The position numbers and the translations under genes were made by a program. From assembly GCA_964353355.1 (NCBI GenBank), contig CAYGVT010000143.1, positions 17,714 to 81,713 of the forward strand: DNA of 64,000 nt, given 5' to 3'. The stretch's first letter is position 1. Every line of letters begins with the position of its first letter. This document shows, piece by piece, positions 32,972 to 41,133 of the stretch. The notes under the pieces are model-generated. The model saw nothing but the letters and a program-made list of their open reading frames with translations, searched no databases and was not told where the DNA came from. This stretch comes from CAYGVT01 sp964353355. GTDB taxonomy: Archaea > Thermoplasmatota > DTKX01 > GCA-020343715.

Positions 32972-33712
32972 TCACTTGGCCTTCTCGGGCGAGTAGAGGT
33001 AGTCGACGGTCAGCGTGTAGTCGTTGCCGCCGTCCGCGCGGTTGCGGAACCCGAACGGGGAGAACCGGGGCGTCTGGTCCCCGGCGTTGGTGCATGTGAC
33101 CACCACGCCGACCGCGTTCAGCGTCCCCAGCTTGGTGTCGCCCAGGGGCAGGCCGCCCGTGCTCACCCAGTCGTAGGAGAGCGTGATGGTGCCGGGCGCG
33201 GAGTTGCTGCCGGAGCCCTGCTTGGTCTCCGTCTTGCCGTCAGGGAGCGCGACCTCGACCTCGAACGTGTCCGGCTGGTTGACCAGGCGCCGGCCCGATG
33301 GGCCAGCGTTGGGCTCGTCTGTCCAGGTGAGGGTGACCTTGAGCCGGTACACCTTGGTGCCGTTGAGCTCGAAGGTGTCCTCCATCGGGGTGCCCTCGGC
33401 GGCGTAGTCGGTGATGCTCTCCGAGCCGTTCTCGGCCCCCTCCAGCGCGCCGATGCCGCCGTCGGGCTTGACGTAGTTGTAGGGGTTCTTGGCGGGGAAC
33501 GCACCGGCCTGGTACGAGAAGATGCCGGCGAGGAAGAGGAACAGGATGATCGTGCCACCGATGCCGGTCCAGGCCTTCCGGGTCTTTATCCACTTGCCCA
33601 GGTACTTGAGGATGTTCTTCGCGAGGCTCAGGTCGAACAGCCTCGTACGGGATACGTCCGCGGGCACCGCATGCTCGCCCGCGGTCTTTTGGTCCTTGCC
33701 CTCATCGGCCAT
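32972..33712 (-). CDS. Single-pass membrane protein, uncharacterised
   Basis: A 246-residue protein with a 45-residue cytosolic N terminus, one membrane helix (AWTGIGGTIILFLFLAGIF) and an external beta-rich domain of about 180 residues with strands such as KVYRLKVTLTWTDEPNAG, TFEVEVALPDGKT and TITLSYDWV. The TATA element CTTATATG (minus; 33746-33755) lies about 35 bases upstream of the chosen ATG (33712), giving a short leader; the longer in-frame start at 33757 would overlap it. No cysteine cluster or catalytic motif. It converges with the paralogous membrane protein. Confidence 0.65.
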   Translation of the reverse strand: MADEGKDQKTAGEHAVPADVSRTRLFDLSLAKNILKYLGKWIKTRKAWTGIGGTIILFLFLAGIFSYQAGAFPAKNPYNYVKPDGGIGALEGAENGSESITDYAAEGTPMEDTFELNGTKVYRLKVTLTWTDEPNAGPSGRRLVNQPDTFEVEVALPDGKTETKQGSGSNSAPGTITLSYDWVSTGGLPLGDTKLGTLNAVGVVVTCTNAGDQTPRFSPFGFRNRADGGNDYTLTVDYLYSPEKAK

Positions 33713-33866
33713 GGTGCACGCCAGCATCGCACTATGTGCCGTCTTGCATATAAGCATTTCCCATTGGGCCAGCAGGTGCCGAACGGACGGTCGCGTCGAC
33801 CCTGTCGCGGACCCCCCACCCGCCCTGGGAGCGTCCGTGTCCTGGCCGTCCGGGACCGTCCGTCCA

Positions 33867-34889
33867 TCACATGATGATGGGCACGTCCTTGCCGCACCCT
33901 TGGCATTTGCCGCCCGTGTAGAGGATCCTCGACGAGAAACCGGCCCTGTCGATGAGGGTCGTCCTGCAGTGCGGGCACCGCGTCTGCTCGTCGTCGGGCT
34001 GGTTGATGTTGCCCACGTAGACGTGCTCCAGGCCCACCTCGCGGGCCGCGCGCAGCGCGCGCGCCAGGGTCTCCCGGGGCGTGGGGGGCCGGTCGAGCAT
34101 CTTGAAGTCCGGGTGGAACCGCGAGAAGTGCACCGGCACTCCCTTGCCCAGGCGGTCCTTGACCCATGTCGCGAACTCGCGGAACTCGGTGTCGCGGTCG
34201 TTGAGCCCGGGAATGACGAGGTAGGTGAGCTCGATGTGGATGCCGAGCTCGCGCGCGAGCACGCATGTGTCCAGTACGGGCTTGAGCCGGGCCTTGCACA
34301 CGTCGCGGTAGAACGCGTCCGTGAAGCCCTTGACGTCGATGTTCATCGCCTGCAAGTAGGGCGCTATCTCCCGCAGCGGCCCCTCCTGGATGTAGCCGTT
34401 GGTGACGTAGCAGGTGTAGAGGCCCTCCCGGATGCACACGCGCGAGCCCTCGAGCGTGGTCTCGTACCAGATGGTGGGCTCGTTGTAGGTCCACGCGACG
34501 CCCTCGCAGCCCTCCTTGCGCGCGAGGGCCGGTATGGCGTCCGCGTCGAACCTGCGCAGCGGCATCTGGCCCGATTGCACCTGCGAGATGGAGTAGTTCT
34601 GGCAGTGCGCGCAGGCGAAGTTGCAACCGATGGAGCCGAAGCTCAGCACCTGCGTCGAGGGGTGGAAGTGGTACAGCGGCTTCTTCTCGATGGGGTCGAC
34701 CTGGACGGAGGACATACGGTTCCTGATGAGCGTGTAGAGCGTACCGTCGCGGTTCTCGCGCACGCCGCAGATGCCCCGCTTCCCGGGCGCGATGCGGCAG
34801 TCGTGCGCGCACAGGTGGCAGTGGACACGGTCCTCGCCCAGATGCTCGTAGTGCATGGCCTCGAACGAGGAATCCAGTTCCTGCGGCAA
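33867..34889 (-). CDS. amrS: AmmeMemoRadiSam-system radical SAM enzyme
   Basis: A 340-residue radical SAM protein of the AmrS/TIGR04337 type. The N-terminal segment has CHLCAHDCRIAPGKRGICGVREN, a second conserved cysteine cluster of this family, followed by the radical SAM motif GCNFACAHCQNY (CxxxCxxC). GVAWTYNEPTIWYE and AMNIDVKGFTDAFY match the family, and the C terminus ends with two CxxC knuckles (CPHC, CQGC). The system is named for genomic co-occurrence with Memo and AMMECR1 proteins, not present in this window; its chemistry is not established. The start is taken as TTG 34889 because the family's EAM(F/H)YE segment lies after it; ATG 34856 is an alternative. Confidence 0.85.
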   Translation of the reverse strand: MPQELDSSFEAMHYEHLGEDRVHCHLCAHDCRIAPGKRGICGVRENRDGTLYTLIRNRMSSVQVDPIEKKPLYHFHPSTQVLSFGSIGCNFACAHCQNYSISQVQSGQMPLRRFDADAIPALARKEGCEGVAWTYNEPTIWYETTLEGSRVCIREGLYTCYVTNGYIQEGPLREIAPYLQAMNIDVKGFTDAFYRDVCKARLKPVLDTCVLARELGIHIELTYLVIPGLNDRDTEFREFATWVKDRLGKGVPVHFSRFHPDFKMLDRPPTPRETLARALRAAREVGLEHVYVGNINQPDDEQTRCPHCRTTLIDRAGFSSRILYTGGKCQGCGKDVPIIM

Positions 34890-35042
34890 GAGTCGACCCC
34901 GTCGCAGCTAGGGGCATCATGGCAAAAAAACCCTTCGCATGGATGCGGACCGGGTCTGCGCCATCTGGCCGTACGACCCACGCGCCCAGCCCCGTCCGCG
35001 CCCGCCCTGGCGGGACCACTCCCCCCCCCCGCCCATCTCCCC

Positions 35043-36065
35043 CTAGTAGTCCCCGTACTCGAGCCCCAGGGGCTCCTGGACGACCCCGGAGCCCTTCTCG
35101 ACGCGCCCCACGACCTTGGGGCTTTTGTCCTTGAGGGCCTCCAGGGCGGCCTCGACCGCGCCCTCCGGGACCGCCACCGCGAAGCCCATGCCCATGTTGA
35201 AGGTGCGCCACATCTCGCGGTCCTCGATGCCCCCCCACTCTTGCAGTGCCTTGAAGATGGGTGGCACGGGGATCGGGTCTGCAATGACGATGCGCACGGC
35301 CTTGCGCCACCGGACCAGGTTCCGGAGGCCCCCGCCGGTTATGTTGGCCATGCCATGGACCTCGCATCCCGCGGCCATGAGCCGCATCACCGGGCGCACG
35401 TAGATGTGCGTGGGCCGCAGGCACTCGAGGCCCAGCGTCGTGCCTCCGAAGGGCTCGCCCCAGCCGCGGCCGGCCGCCTTGACGGCCTTGCGCACGAGGG
35501 TGAAGCCGTTGCTGTGCACGCCCGAGGCTGCGAGGCCGATGAGGGCGTCGCCGGGTGCCACCGCCTGGCCGGTGACCACGCGGTCCTTCCTCACGTAGCC
35601 CAGCGCGGTGCCAGAGAGGTCGATGGACCTCACGACCTCTGGCATGATGGACGTCTCGCCGCCCACGAGGGTGCAGTTCGCCTGGCGGCAGCCCTCGTCG
35701 AGGCCCTTGCCGAGCTCGGCCCACAGGCCTGGCTCGGCCTTGGGCGTCGCGATGTAGTCCACGAAGGCCAGTGGCTCGGCGCCCACGCAGATGAGGTCGT
35801 TGACGTTCATGGCCACGCAGTCGATGCCGACCGTGTCCCACTTGCCCAGCTCCTCCGCAAGCAGGAGCTTCGTGCCCACGCCATCCGTGCACAAGCTCAG
35901 CAGCACGTCGCCGAAGTCGATGAGCCCCGTGAAGCCCACGGGGAGGTCCACGGGCGCGCCCATGCCCTGGCGCTTGAACTTCAGGGTCCCCACCAGGCTC
36001 TTGGCAGACCGTCCCTTGGCGTCCTGGTCCACACCCGCCCCGGCATACGTCATCCCCTTGGGCAT
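35043..36065 (-). CDS. purM: Phosphoribosylformylglycinamidine cyclo-ligase (AIR synthase)
   Basis: A 340-residue enzyme of purine synthesis converting FGAM to AIR with ATP. Signatures are MTYAGAGVDQDAKG at the N terminus, FTGLIDFGDVLLSLCTDGVGTKLLLA, AMNVNDLICVGAEPLAFVDY, LVGGETSIMP, DALIGLAASGVHSNGFTLVR and NITGGGLRNLVR, all typical of PurM. The ATG at 36065 is preceded by GGTGA with 6-base spacing; in-frame codons to 36101 are discarded. It follows the UbiA gene by 54 bases on the same strand and may have its own weak promoter (CTTAAT near 36100). Confidence 0.94.
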   Translation of the reverse strand: MPKGMTYAGAGVDQDAKGRSAKSLVGTLKFKRQGMGAPVDLPVGFTGLIDFGDVLLSLCTDGVGTKLLLAEELGKWDTVGIDCVAMNVNDLICVGAEPLAFVDYIATPKAEPGLWAELGKGLDEGCRQANCTLVGGETSIMPEVVRSIDLSGTALGYVRKDRVVTGQAVAPGDALIGLAASGVHSNGFTLVRKAVKAAGRGWGEPFGGTTLGLECLRPTHIYVRPVMRLMAAGCEVHGMANITGGGLRNLVRWRKAVRIVIADPIPVPPIFKALQEWGGIEDREMWRTFNMGMGFAVAVPEGAVEAALEALKDKSPKVVGRVEKGSGVVQEPLGLEYGDY

Positions 36066-36119
36066 GCCCGTCACCGGGCAGGCGATGGTAACCCCCCCCA
36101 TTAAGCCCTTCGCCCGACC

Positions 36120-37025
36120 CTAGAAGAAGGCCTCGGAGAGCAGCAGGAGCTGGAACAGGAAGATGAGCACGCGGGAGCCGGTGCGGATGTATCGCTCGAA
36201 GCTCTCCCAGACGGGCGCGCGCCAGACGAGGGCCCACAGCACGACGAGCAGCGCCAGGAACGCGGATGCGCCCGCGACGTAGACCGCACCGAACATGCCC
36301 TCGTCGAGGCCAGGCACGAGGCCGACCAGGGACGGGGAGTAGAGCATGAACAGGGGCGCGGACGCAAGATAGAACCCCAGCGCGACTTGGAGGCTCCTGC
36401 GCTGGCCCACGCGCACCGGCAGCGTCGAGAACCCCGCGGCACGGTCGCCCTCGATGTCGCCCGCGCAGACCATGACCTCGCGCCCCACCTCCATCACCGC
36501 TATGCCCGCGGCCAGTGGGAGCATGTTCGCGTAGTCGCCGAACGGCACCGCGCCCATGTAGGGGATGAGCCCCACGCCGAACGCGACCATCACGTGGCCG
36601 AGCAGCCCCGCGTGCTTGCCGCGGATGTTGTAGTAGAGCCCCACCAGGAAGACGAGGGCCGCGATGAGCGCCGTGACGACGTTAAGCCGCCCGGTCGCGG
36701 GGAAGTCCACCAGCAGCCCCGTCACGACGCCCAGGGCCATGAGGGCGAAGCCCACGTCCCTCGCGGTGCTGGCCTTGATGGCGCCCGAGGGCAGTGCCTT
36801 CTTGGGCCGCGTGACCCTGTCGGACGGCAGGTCGTAGTAGTCGTTGTGGACCATGAGCCCCGCGGCGAGCAGGCCCGCCATCAGGCAAGTCATGCCATAG
36901 GTGGAGGCGACCAGCTCCTCGCCCCTACCGAGGGTGACGTTGAGCGCCCCGACCGACACCCCCACGACGCTTATGATGACGATGGGGGGCCGCACGATGC
37001 GGAACCAGGCCTCTGCCGTCCTCAC
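36120..37025 (-). CDS. UbiA-family prenyltransferase
   Basis: A 301-residue integral membrane protein with about nine predicted helices. It has the two Asp-rich Mg-diphosphate sites of the UbiA superfamily: NDYYDLPSDRVTRPKKALPSG and AGDIEGDRAAGFSTLPVRVG. In archaea UbiA members make digeranylgeranylglyceryl phosphate (membrane lipid step two) or prenylate quinones; the RPxKALPSG form fits a lipid-synthesis enzyme, but the substrate is not proven here. The GTG start lies about 27 bases after CCTTATAAC (minus; about 37050-37059), so the transcript is probably leaderless; the overlapping ATG is followed directly by a stop codon. Confidence 0.85.
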   Translation of the reverse strand: MRTAEAWFRIVRPPIVIISVVGVSVGALNVTLGRGEELVASTYGMTCLMAGLLAAGLMVHNDYYDLPSDRVTRPKKALPSGAIKASTARDVGFALMALGVVTGLLVDFPATGRLNVVTALIAALVFLVGLYYNIRGKHAGLLGHVMVAFGVGLIPYMGAVPFGDYANMLPLAAGIAVMEVGREVMVCAGDIEGDRAAGFSTLPVRVGQRRSLQVALGFYLASAPLFMLYSPSLVGLVPGLDEGMFGAVYVAGASAFLALLVVLWALVWRAPVWESFERYIRTGSRVLIFLFQLLLLSEAFF

Positions 37026-37049
37026 ATGGCAAAGGAGCGCGGTGGTCCG

Positions 37050-37059
37050 TTATAAGGCT
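37050..37059 (-). promoter_or_regulatory. TATA box of the UbiA gene
   Basis: CCTTATAACG on the minus strand, about 27 bases before the GTG start at 37025; it supports a leaderless message. Confidence 0.6.
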
Positions 37060-37123
37060 TGGGGGGGTGGGGGGGGAGGGAGTGGATGGTGGGCGGGCCG
37101 CCAGGCGTCGCAGGGCGAGGCGC

Positions 37124-38155
37124 CTAGCCCCACGAATCCAGGGTGCGCTGGGCCTTGCCCTCGGCCTTGGGGGGCCCCAGCCTCTCGACGGCGGACCTCA
37201 CACGGGGCTCGCTGAACTGGTGCTCGTCGACCAGCAGGCGCAGCGCCCGCTCCATGTCCGGTGGCTGGAACCTGGGATGCGCGTCCCCGGTCTCCACGGG
37301 GCTCAGGAAGATGGCGCGTACCTCGTCCGCGCGCTCGACCGTCGCGCCCTTGGCCGCGAGCGCGGCCTCGAGCGTGCCGTGCGCGCGCATGAGCTTGATG
37401 GCCGTCTTGGGCCCCACGCCCTTGACGCCCTCGTTGAAGTCGGTGCCCACCAGGATGGCCGCGTCCACGAGCTGCGCGCGGCCCAGGCCCAGCGCGAGGA
37501 GGTTCTCCTCGAGCTCGACGACCTCGGGCACGACCTCCACGTACTCGCGGCGCCCCCGCCCGGGGAGCTTGCGCCGGCCGGTGAGGGTCGCGTTGCGCAC
37601 CAGGCGGCTCGCACCGAAGAGCAGGCTGTCGTAGTCCTGCGACGCGGCCGCCCACACCGCGCCGCGCGCGCACATGTGCGCCGCGAGCGCCTCGCCGTCC
37701 GCGGGCGCGTCGACCCAGGGCACGCCGAGCGCGTCGAGCAGGGATTTGCACTCCTCCACCATTGGCCTGTCGAGCACGGAGCTCTGCTGCGCCTTCATGC
37801 GCGCGGTCTCGATGTCCCCCTCGGCGAGCGCGGCCTCCCACTGCTCCCGCGCGCGCTCGCGCACCGCGCGGCGCGCCTCCAGCGTGGCCGCCTTGAGCGG
37901 GTGTGGAGGGCCGTCGAACACGTAGACGAGCCGGACGTCCATCGCCGCCAGGCTCGATGTGCGGTAGAGCACGCCCGACAGGTGAGAGGTCACGCGCCCC
38001 CTGTCGTCCTTGAGGGGCGTGCCGTCGGGCTGGCGGATTGAGGAGAGGAACTGGTAGATGGTGTTGAAGGCGTCGAGCGCGAGCGTCCGGCCCTTGAAGG
38101 CCGACATGTCCCGCTCGGGGTGGGCGACGATCACGTCACGGAGGTCGACACCCAT
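37124..38155 (-). CDS. fen: Flap endonuclease 1
   Basis: A 343-residue structure-specific 5' nuclease that removes flaps during lagging-strand synthesis and repair. Residues: N-terminal MGVDLRDVI, first metal Asp in TLALDAFNTIYQF, VYVFDG, the metal loop APADGEALAAHM (the usual Glu at the first position is Asp here, the second Glu is kept), SQDYDSLLFG, and the helix-hairpin-helix GTDFNEGVKGVGPKTAIKLM. The C-terminal PCNA-interacting motif QRTLDSWG keeps Gln, Leu and Trp but lacks the second aromatic. The ATG is preceded by GGTGA. It lies 45 bases downstream of the small stress-like gene on the same strand. Confidence 0.95.
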   Translation of the reverse strand: MGVDLRDVIVAHPERDMSAFKGRTLALDAFNTIYQFLSSIRQPDGTPLKDDRGRVTSHLSGVLYRTSSLAAMDVRLVYVFDGPPHPLKAATLEARRAVRERAREQWEAALAEGDIETARMKAQQSSVLDRPMVEECKSLLDALGVPWVDAPADGEALAAHMCARGAVWAAASQDYDSLLFGASRLVRNATLTGRRKLPGRGRREYVEVVPEVVELEENLLALGLGRAQLVDAAILVGTDFNEGVKGVGPKTAIKLMRAHGTLEAALAAKGATVERADEVRAIFLSPVETGDAHPRFQPPDMERALRLLVDEHQFSEPRVRSAVERLGPPKAEGKAQRTLDSWG

Positions 38156-38200
38156 CCCGTCACCAACCAGGGAAGGCCGGGGGCGCGCCCCGGGCCGCCC

Positions 38201-38455
38201 TCAGATGGTCCACTTGAACTCCTCGACCGGGAACGCCACCGACGTCTCGGTCTTGAAGTGCTCGCCGAACTGGCCCACGAACTCCACGGCGGTGCCCTCG
38301 TCGGGGGCCTCGAAGATCATCTCTGCGTCGTGCATGGAGAAGACGCCGAGGTACTCTCGCACCCGCACCCCCTGGGGGACGCGCGGGTTCTTGAGCGTGC
38401 GGATGGCCTCGACGTACCTGCCGGGTATGATGGACAGGTGGGTCACGAAAAGCAA
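38201..38455 (-). CDS. Small conserved alpha/beta protein (ferredoxin-like fold, DUF3303/GYD-like)
   Basis: An 84-residue protein with the pattern of a dimeric alpha-beta barrel: MLFVTHLSIIPGRYVEAIRTL, YLGVFSMHDAEMIFEAPDEGTAVEFVGQF, ETSVAFPVEEFKWTI. Members of these small families (DUF3303, GYD) have no clear biochemical role. The TTG at 38455 is chosen: GGTGA stands four bases before it, and TATA GTTATATAC (minus; 38487-38495) lies about 35 bases upstream. A longer frame to 38521 overlaps that promoter. It heads a two-gene unit with fen. Confidence 0.6.
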   Translation of the reverse strand: MLFVTHLSIIPGRYVEAIRTLKNPRVPQGVRVREYLGVFSMHDAEMIFEAPDEGTAVEFVGQFGEHFKTETSVAFPVEEFKWTI

Positions 38456-38569
38456 GCTTTCACCGTCCGCTAGTATTGACGGGGAGGTATATAACGCCGA
38501 TGGAGGGTCGCTCTGGCACACGCGGGACGGACCACCCCGGCAGGGGACGGCCAGAACGGACCACCTCGC

Positions 38570-38986
38570 CTATCTCACGATTAGAACGGGCTTGGCGCAG
38601 TGCCGCGCGACGTAGTCCGCGACCGAGCCCAGCGCGAAGCATGACACGCGCTCGACGCGCCCCACCCCCACGACGACCATGCCCGCGCCCAGCTCCTCGG
38701 CCGCGGCCACGATGGTGGGCCCGGGCGGCCCCCTCCTCACCGCGCCAACGGCCTGCACGCCGTGCTCGCGCACGAGGTCCGCGGCGGCCGAGCTCACCAG
38801 CAGGTTAGCCCCCTCCAAGCCCATGTCCGGCTCCGGGCAGATGACCGACGCGGGCGCGGCAGCATCGCCCTCGGGGATGACGTAGAGCAGGACCATGGAG
38901 TCCGACTGACCGAGGAGCGAACGGGCGCGCTCGACCGCCTTCTTGGCCGAGGCGGTGCCGTCGTAGGCGACGAGGACGACGCCCAT
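38570..38986 (-). CDS. Universal stress protein (UspA family)
   Basis: A 138-residue alpha/beta protein with the N-terminal GVVLVAYDGTASAKKAVERA and the ATP-binding signature VVVGVGRVERVSCFALGSVADYVARHCAKPVLIVR (G-x-x-[GR] then nine residues and GS). Probably an ATP-binding, dimeric stress protein. TATA CATATATGA (39009-39017) is 25-28 bases before the ATG, implying a leaderless transcript. It is divergent from the zinc-finger gene with only 105 bases between starts. Confidence 0.92.
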   Translation of the reverse strand: MGVVLVAYDGTASAKKAVERARSLLGQSDSMVLLYVIPEGDAAAPASVICPEPDMGLEGANLLVSSAAADLVREHGVQAVGAVRRGPPGPTIVAAAEELGAGMVVVGVGRVERVSCFALGSVADYVARHCAKPVLIVR

Positions 38987-39008
38987 CGCGATTCGAATGA
39001 CACCAGCC

Positions 39009-39068
39009 CATATATGAACCCTGCTGGCCGCGGCGGCCGTGCCCGCACGTTCGGAATGTTCATATACC
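39009..39068. promoter_or_regulatory. Divergent leaderless promoters (usp / zinc-finger gene)
   Basis: Two TATA elements, CATATATGA (39009-39017, used leftward) and TTCATATACC (39059-39068, used rightward), each 25-28 bases before their start codons. Confidence 0.65.
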
Positions 39069-39091
39069 ATGCTCTCTCTGGGCGGCCCCAG

Positions 39092-39685
39092 ATGACCGTC
39101 CCTGGCGCCCTCTACCTGGAATGCCCCACCTGCGGCGAGGTCACGCTCCACGAGGTGGTGCACGGCACCTCCACGGGCCATGCGCTCGAGGTCGACGCGC
39201 GGTGCCGCACGTGCGGGACCGTCTCGCACCAGGCGGTGAGGGCGGCCGAGGTGCTCAAGCTGCCCATCGTCGTCTCGGCCGGCCCGGAGTCGGTGCGCAC
39301 GACCATCGAGGCCGAGGCCGAGGAGGTGCTCTCGGTCGGCGACGAGCTCCTCGTCGACGGGCTGCCGGTGATGGTGAAGAGCATCGAGGTCGGCCACGAG
39401 CAGCGCGCGAGCTCGGCCCCGGCGTCGAAGGTCAAGACCATCTGGGCGGTCCGGTTCGACTCGATCAAGGTCAAGTTCTCCATCAACGTGGGCCCGCGCA
39501 CCAAGATGGCGGAGACCGATGCCGCGCCCGACGAGGAGTTCACCGTGGGCGACATCGTGGAGGCCGCCGGGGTCACGTCGGTCATCCACAGCATCAAGAC
39601 CCCGGGCGGCTCGGTCCGCCGCGGCTCTGTCGCGGCCCGCGACATCGTGCGCATCTACTGCACCGCGGTGCGGGGCGCGCCTTAG
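39092..39685 (+). CDS. HVO_0476-like zinc-finger protein
   Basis: A 197-residue cytosolic protein with an N-terminal zinc ribbon (LECPTCGEVTLHEVV; CRTCGTVSHQAV) and two beta-barrel-like repeats rich in V/I strands (VLSVGDELLVDGLPVMVKSIEV; FTVGDIVEAAGVTSVIHSIKT). The layout matches the archaeal HVO_0476 family, whose role is unknown; the barrels could bind RNA. The ATG at 39092 lies 27 bases after the TATA element and has no leader. Followed after 61 bases by mobB. Confidence 0.75.
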   Translation: MTVPGALYLECPTCGEVTLHEVVHGTSTGHALEVDARCRTCGTVSHQAVRAAEVLKLPIVVSAGPESVRTTIEAEAEEVLSVGDELLVDGLPVMVKSIEVGHEQRASSAPASKVKTIWAVRFDSIKVKFSINVGPRTKMAETDAAPDEEFTVGDIVEAAGVTSVIHSIKTPGGSVRRGSVAARDIVRIYCTAVRGAP

Positions 39686-39746
39686 GGAAAGGGCGGGCCC
39701 TGGCCGCCCATGGGGTGGGGACAGGGAGGAAGGAGGGGGCATCGGC

Positions 39747-40391
39747 ATGTCACGCGCGCCCGTCGTCTACGTCTACGGCCCATCCGGCTCGGGGAAGACC
39801 AGGCTCGTCGAGCGTCTCGTCAGGGAGCTCGCGGCGAGGGGATGGAGGGTGGCGACCGTCAAGCGCTCGGGCAGCGAGCGGCTCGACGTCGACACCGAGG
39901 GCAAGGACACCTGGCGCCACGCGCAGGCAGGCGCGGTCGCGGTCGCGGCCACGAGCCGCACGAACTCCTTCGTGATGGCGCCCCGGGAGATGGACTCGAC
40001 CTCGCTCGTGGAGGCGGTCCAGTCGCTGGGGGGCGCCGACATCATCCTGGTCGAGGGCCTGGGCGACGACGCTCCACCGGCGGTGGCCAAGCTCGCGGTG
40101 GGCAAGGTGAAGGAACGGGCGCCCGGCACGGTGCTGGACGTGGCGGACGGCGACGCCGACCTGGCCCCCGTCATCGAGACGCTCGGGCGCGTCCGTGCCG
40201 CGCACGCGGGCCAGCCCGCGGGCGTCGAGCTCGAGGTGGGCGGGGCGCGCGTGCCCATCAAGCCGTTCGTGCAGGAGTTCCTCGAGGGCACCCTGAGGGG
40301 GGCCATCTCCTCGCTGAGCGACGCGGGCGCTCCACAGGACGAGGTCGTGCTGCGCCTGCCGGCGCGGAAGGGGGGGCCAGGCGCCCCGTGA
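39747..40391 (+). CDS. mobB: Molybdopterin-guanine dinucleotide biosynthesis adaptor MobB
   Basis: A 214-residue P-loop GTPase that helps attach GMP to molybdopterin. It has Walker A GPSGSGKTRLVERLV, RVATVKRSG, DTEGKDTWRHAQAGA (switch-like) and a DIILVEGLGDD strand (Walker B). The ATG follows a purine-rich GGAAGGAGGGGG site. An extra C-terminal segment (about 160-214) is beyond the usual MobB core. mobA lies 45 bases further on. Confidence 0.9.
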   Translation: MSRAPVVYVYGPSGSGKTRLVERLVRELAARGWRVATVKRSGSERLDVDTEGKDTWRHAQAGAVAVAATSRTNSFVMAPREMDSTSLVEAVQSLGGADIILVEGLGDDAPPAVAKLAVGKVKERAPGTVLDVADGDADLAPVIETLGRVRAAHAGQPAGVELEVGGARVPIKPFVQEFLEGTLRGAISSLSDAGAPQDEVVLRLPARKGGPGAP

Positions 40392-40436
40392 CGGGTTCCG
40401 ACGCGTTTTAATATCGATAGTCCTATCCCGGCCGTG

Positions 40437-41078
40437 ATGCAGGCCGCGGTCATCCTCGCCGGGGGCCGCTTCGCCCGCTTCGGACGTGACAAGAACCTCG
40501 CGCCCCTCGGGGGCAAGCCCCTCATCTGGTACGCGGCGCAGGCGCTCACGGGCGCGGGCAACGTCATCATCGCGGCGAACAACTGGGCCCAGGCGGAGAA
40601 GTACCTGAAGATCGTGGGGGTCGGGGCGACGGCTGCGCTCGACCCCGTGCCGAGCATGGGCACGGCGGGCGCGCTCCTCCAGGGCCTCCGGTCGACATAC
40701 GCGGACAACGTGGCGGTGGTCTACTCGGACACCCCCTTCATAGTCTGGGACATCTACTGCCTGCTGTACGAGGCCGCAAAGGGCCGCGAAGGGGCCGTCG
40801 TCGAGGCGCAGGGCGAGAGGCGCTACAACCTGGGCGTGTACAAGCGGCTGCCAGCCATCAAGGCCCTCAAGGAGGGCACGGAGAGGGGCGAGCAGGACAT
40901 GGCCAAGTGCCTCTCCTCGCTCGACCTGGCGGTCGTGCCCGAGGACGAGGTGCGCAAGCTCGACCCGCGGCTCGACTGCCTGTTCGACCTGGACTCGCCC
41001 GGCGACCTGCTCAGGGCCGCGGAGCACCTGGCCAGGCGCGAGCAGGAGGCCCGCGAGCGGCGTGAGTGCGAGGTCTGA
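40437..41078 (+). CDS. mobA: Molybdenum cofactor guanylyltransferase
   Basis: A 213-residue nucleotidyltransferase that adds GMP from GTP to molybdopterin. The N-terminal LAGGRFARFGRDKNLAPLGGKPLI is the canonical GTP-binding signature; SDTPF is the metal Asp segment; FDLDSPGDL the C-terminal site. The ATG at 40437 is chosen over the overlapping GTG because the TATA TTTTAATATC (40406-40415) is about 27 bases upstream, giving a leaderless start. The operon with mobB supplies cofactor to Mo enzymes such as the molybdopterin oxidoreductase encoded at 43938-46367. Confidence 0.93.
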   Translation: MQAAVILAGGRFARFGRDKNLAPLGGKPLIWYAAQALTGAGNVIIAANNWAQAEKYLKIVGVGATAALDPVPSMGTAGALLQGLRSTYADNVAVVYSDTPFIVWDIYCLLYEAAKGREGAVVEAQGERRYNLGVYKRLPAIKALKEGTERGEQDMAKCLSSLDLAVVPEDEVRKLDPRLDCLFDLDSPGDLLRAAEHLARREQEARERRECEV

Positions 41079-41133
41079 CCCCGTGGCGAGGTCGAGGGCA
41101 ATCTAGATAAGTCCTGGCGTCGGATGCCATCGC

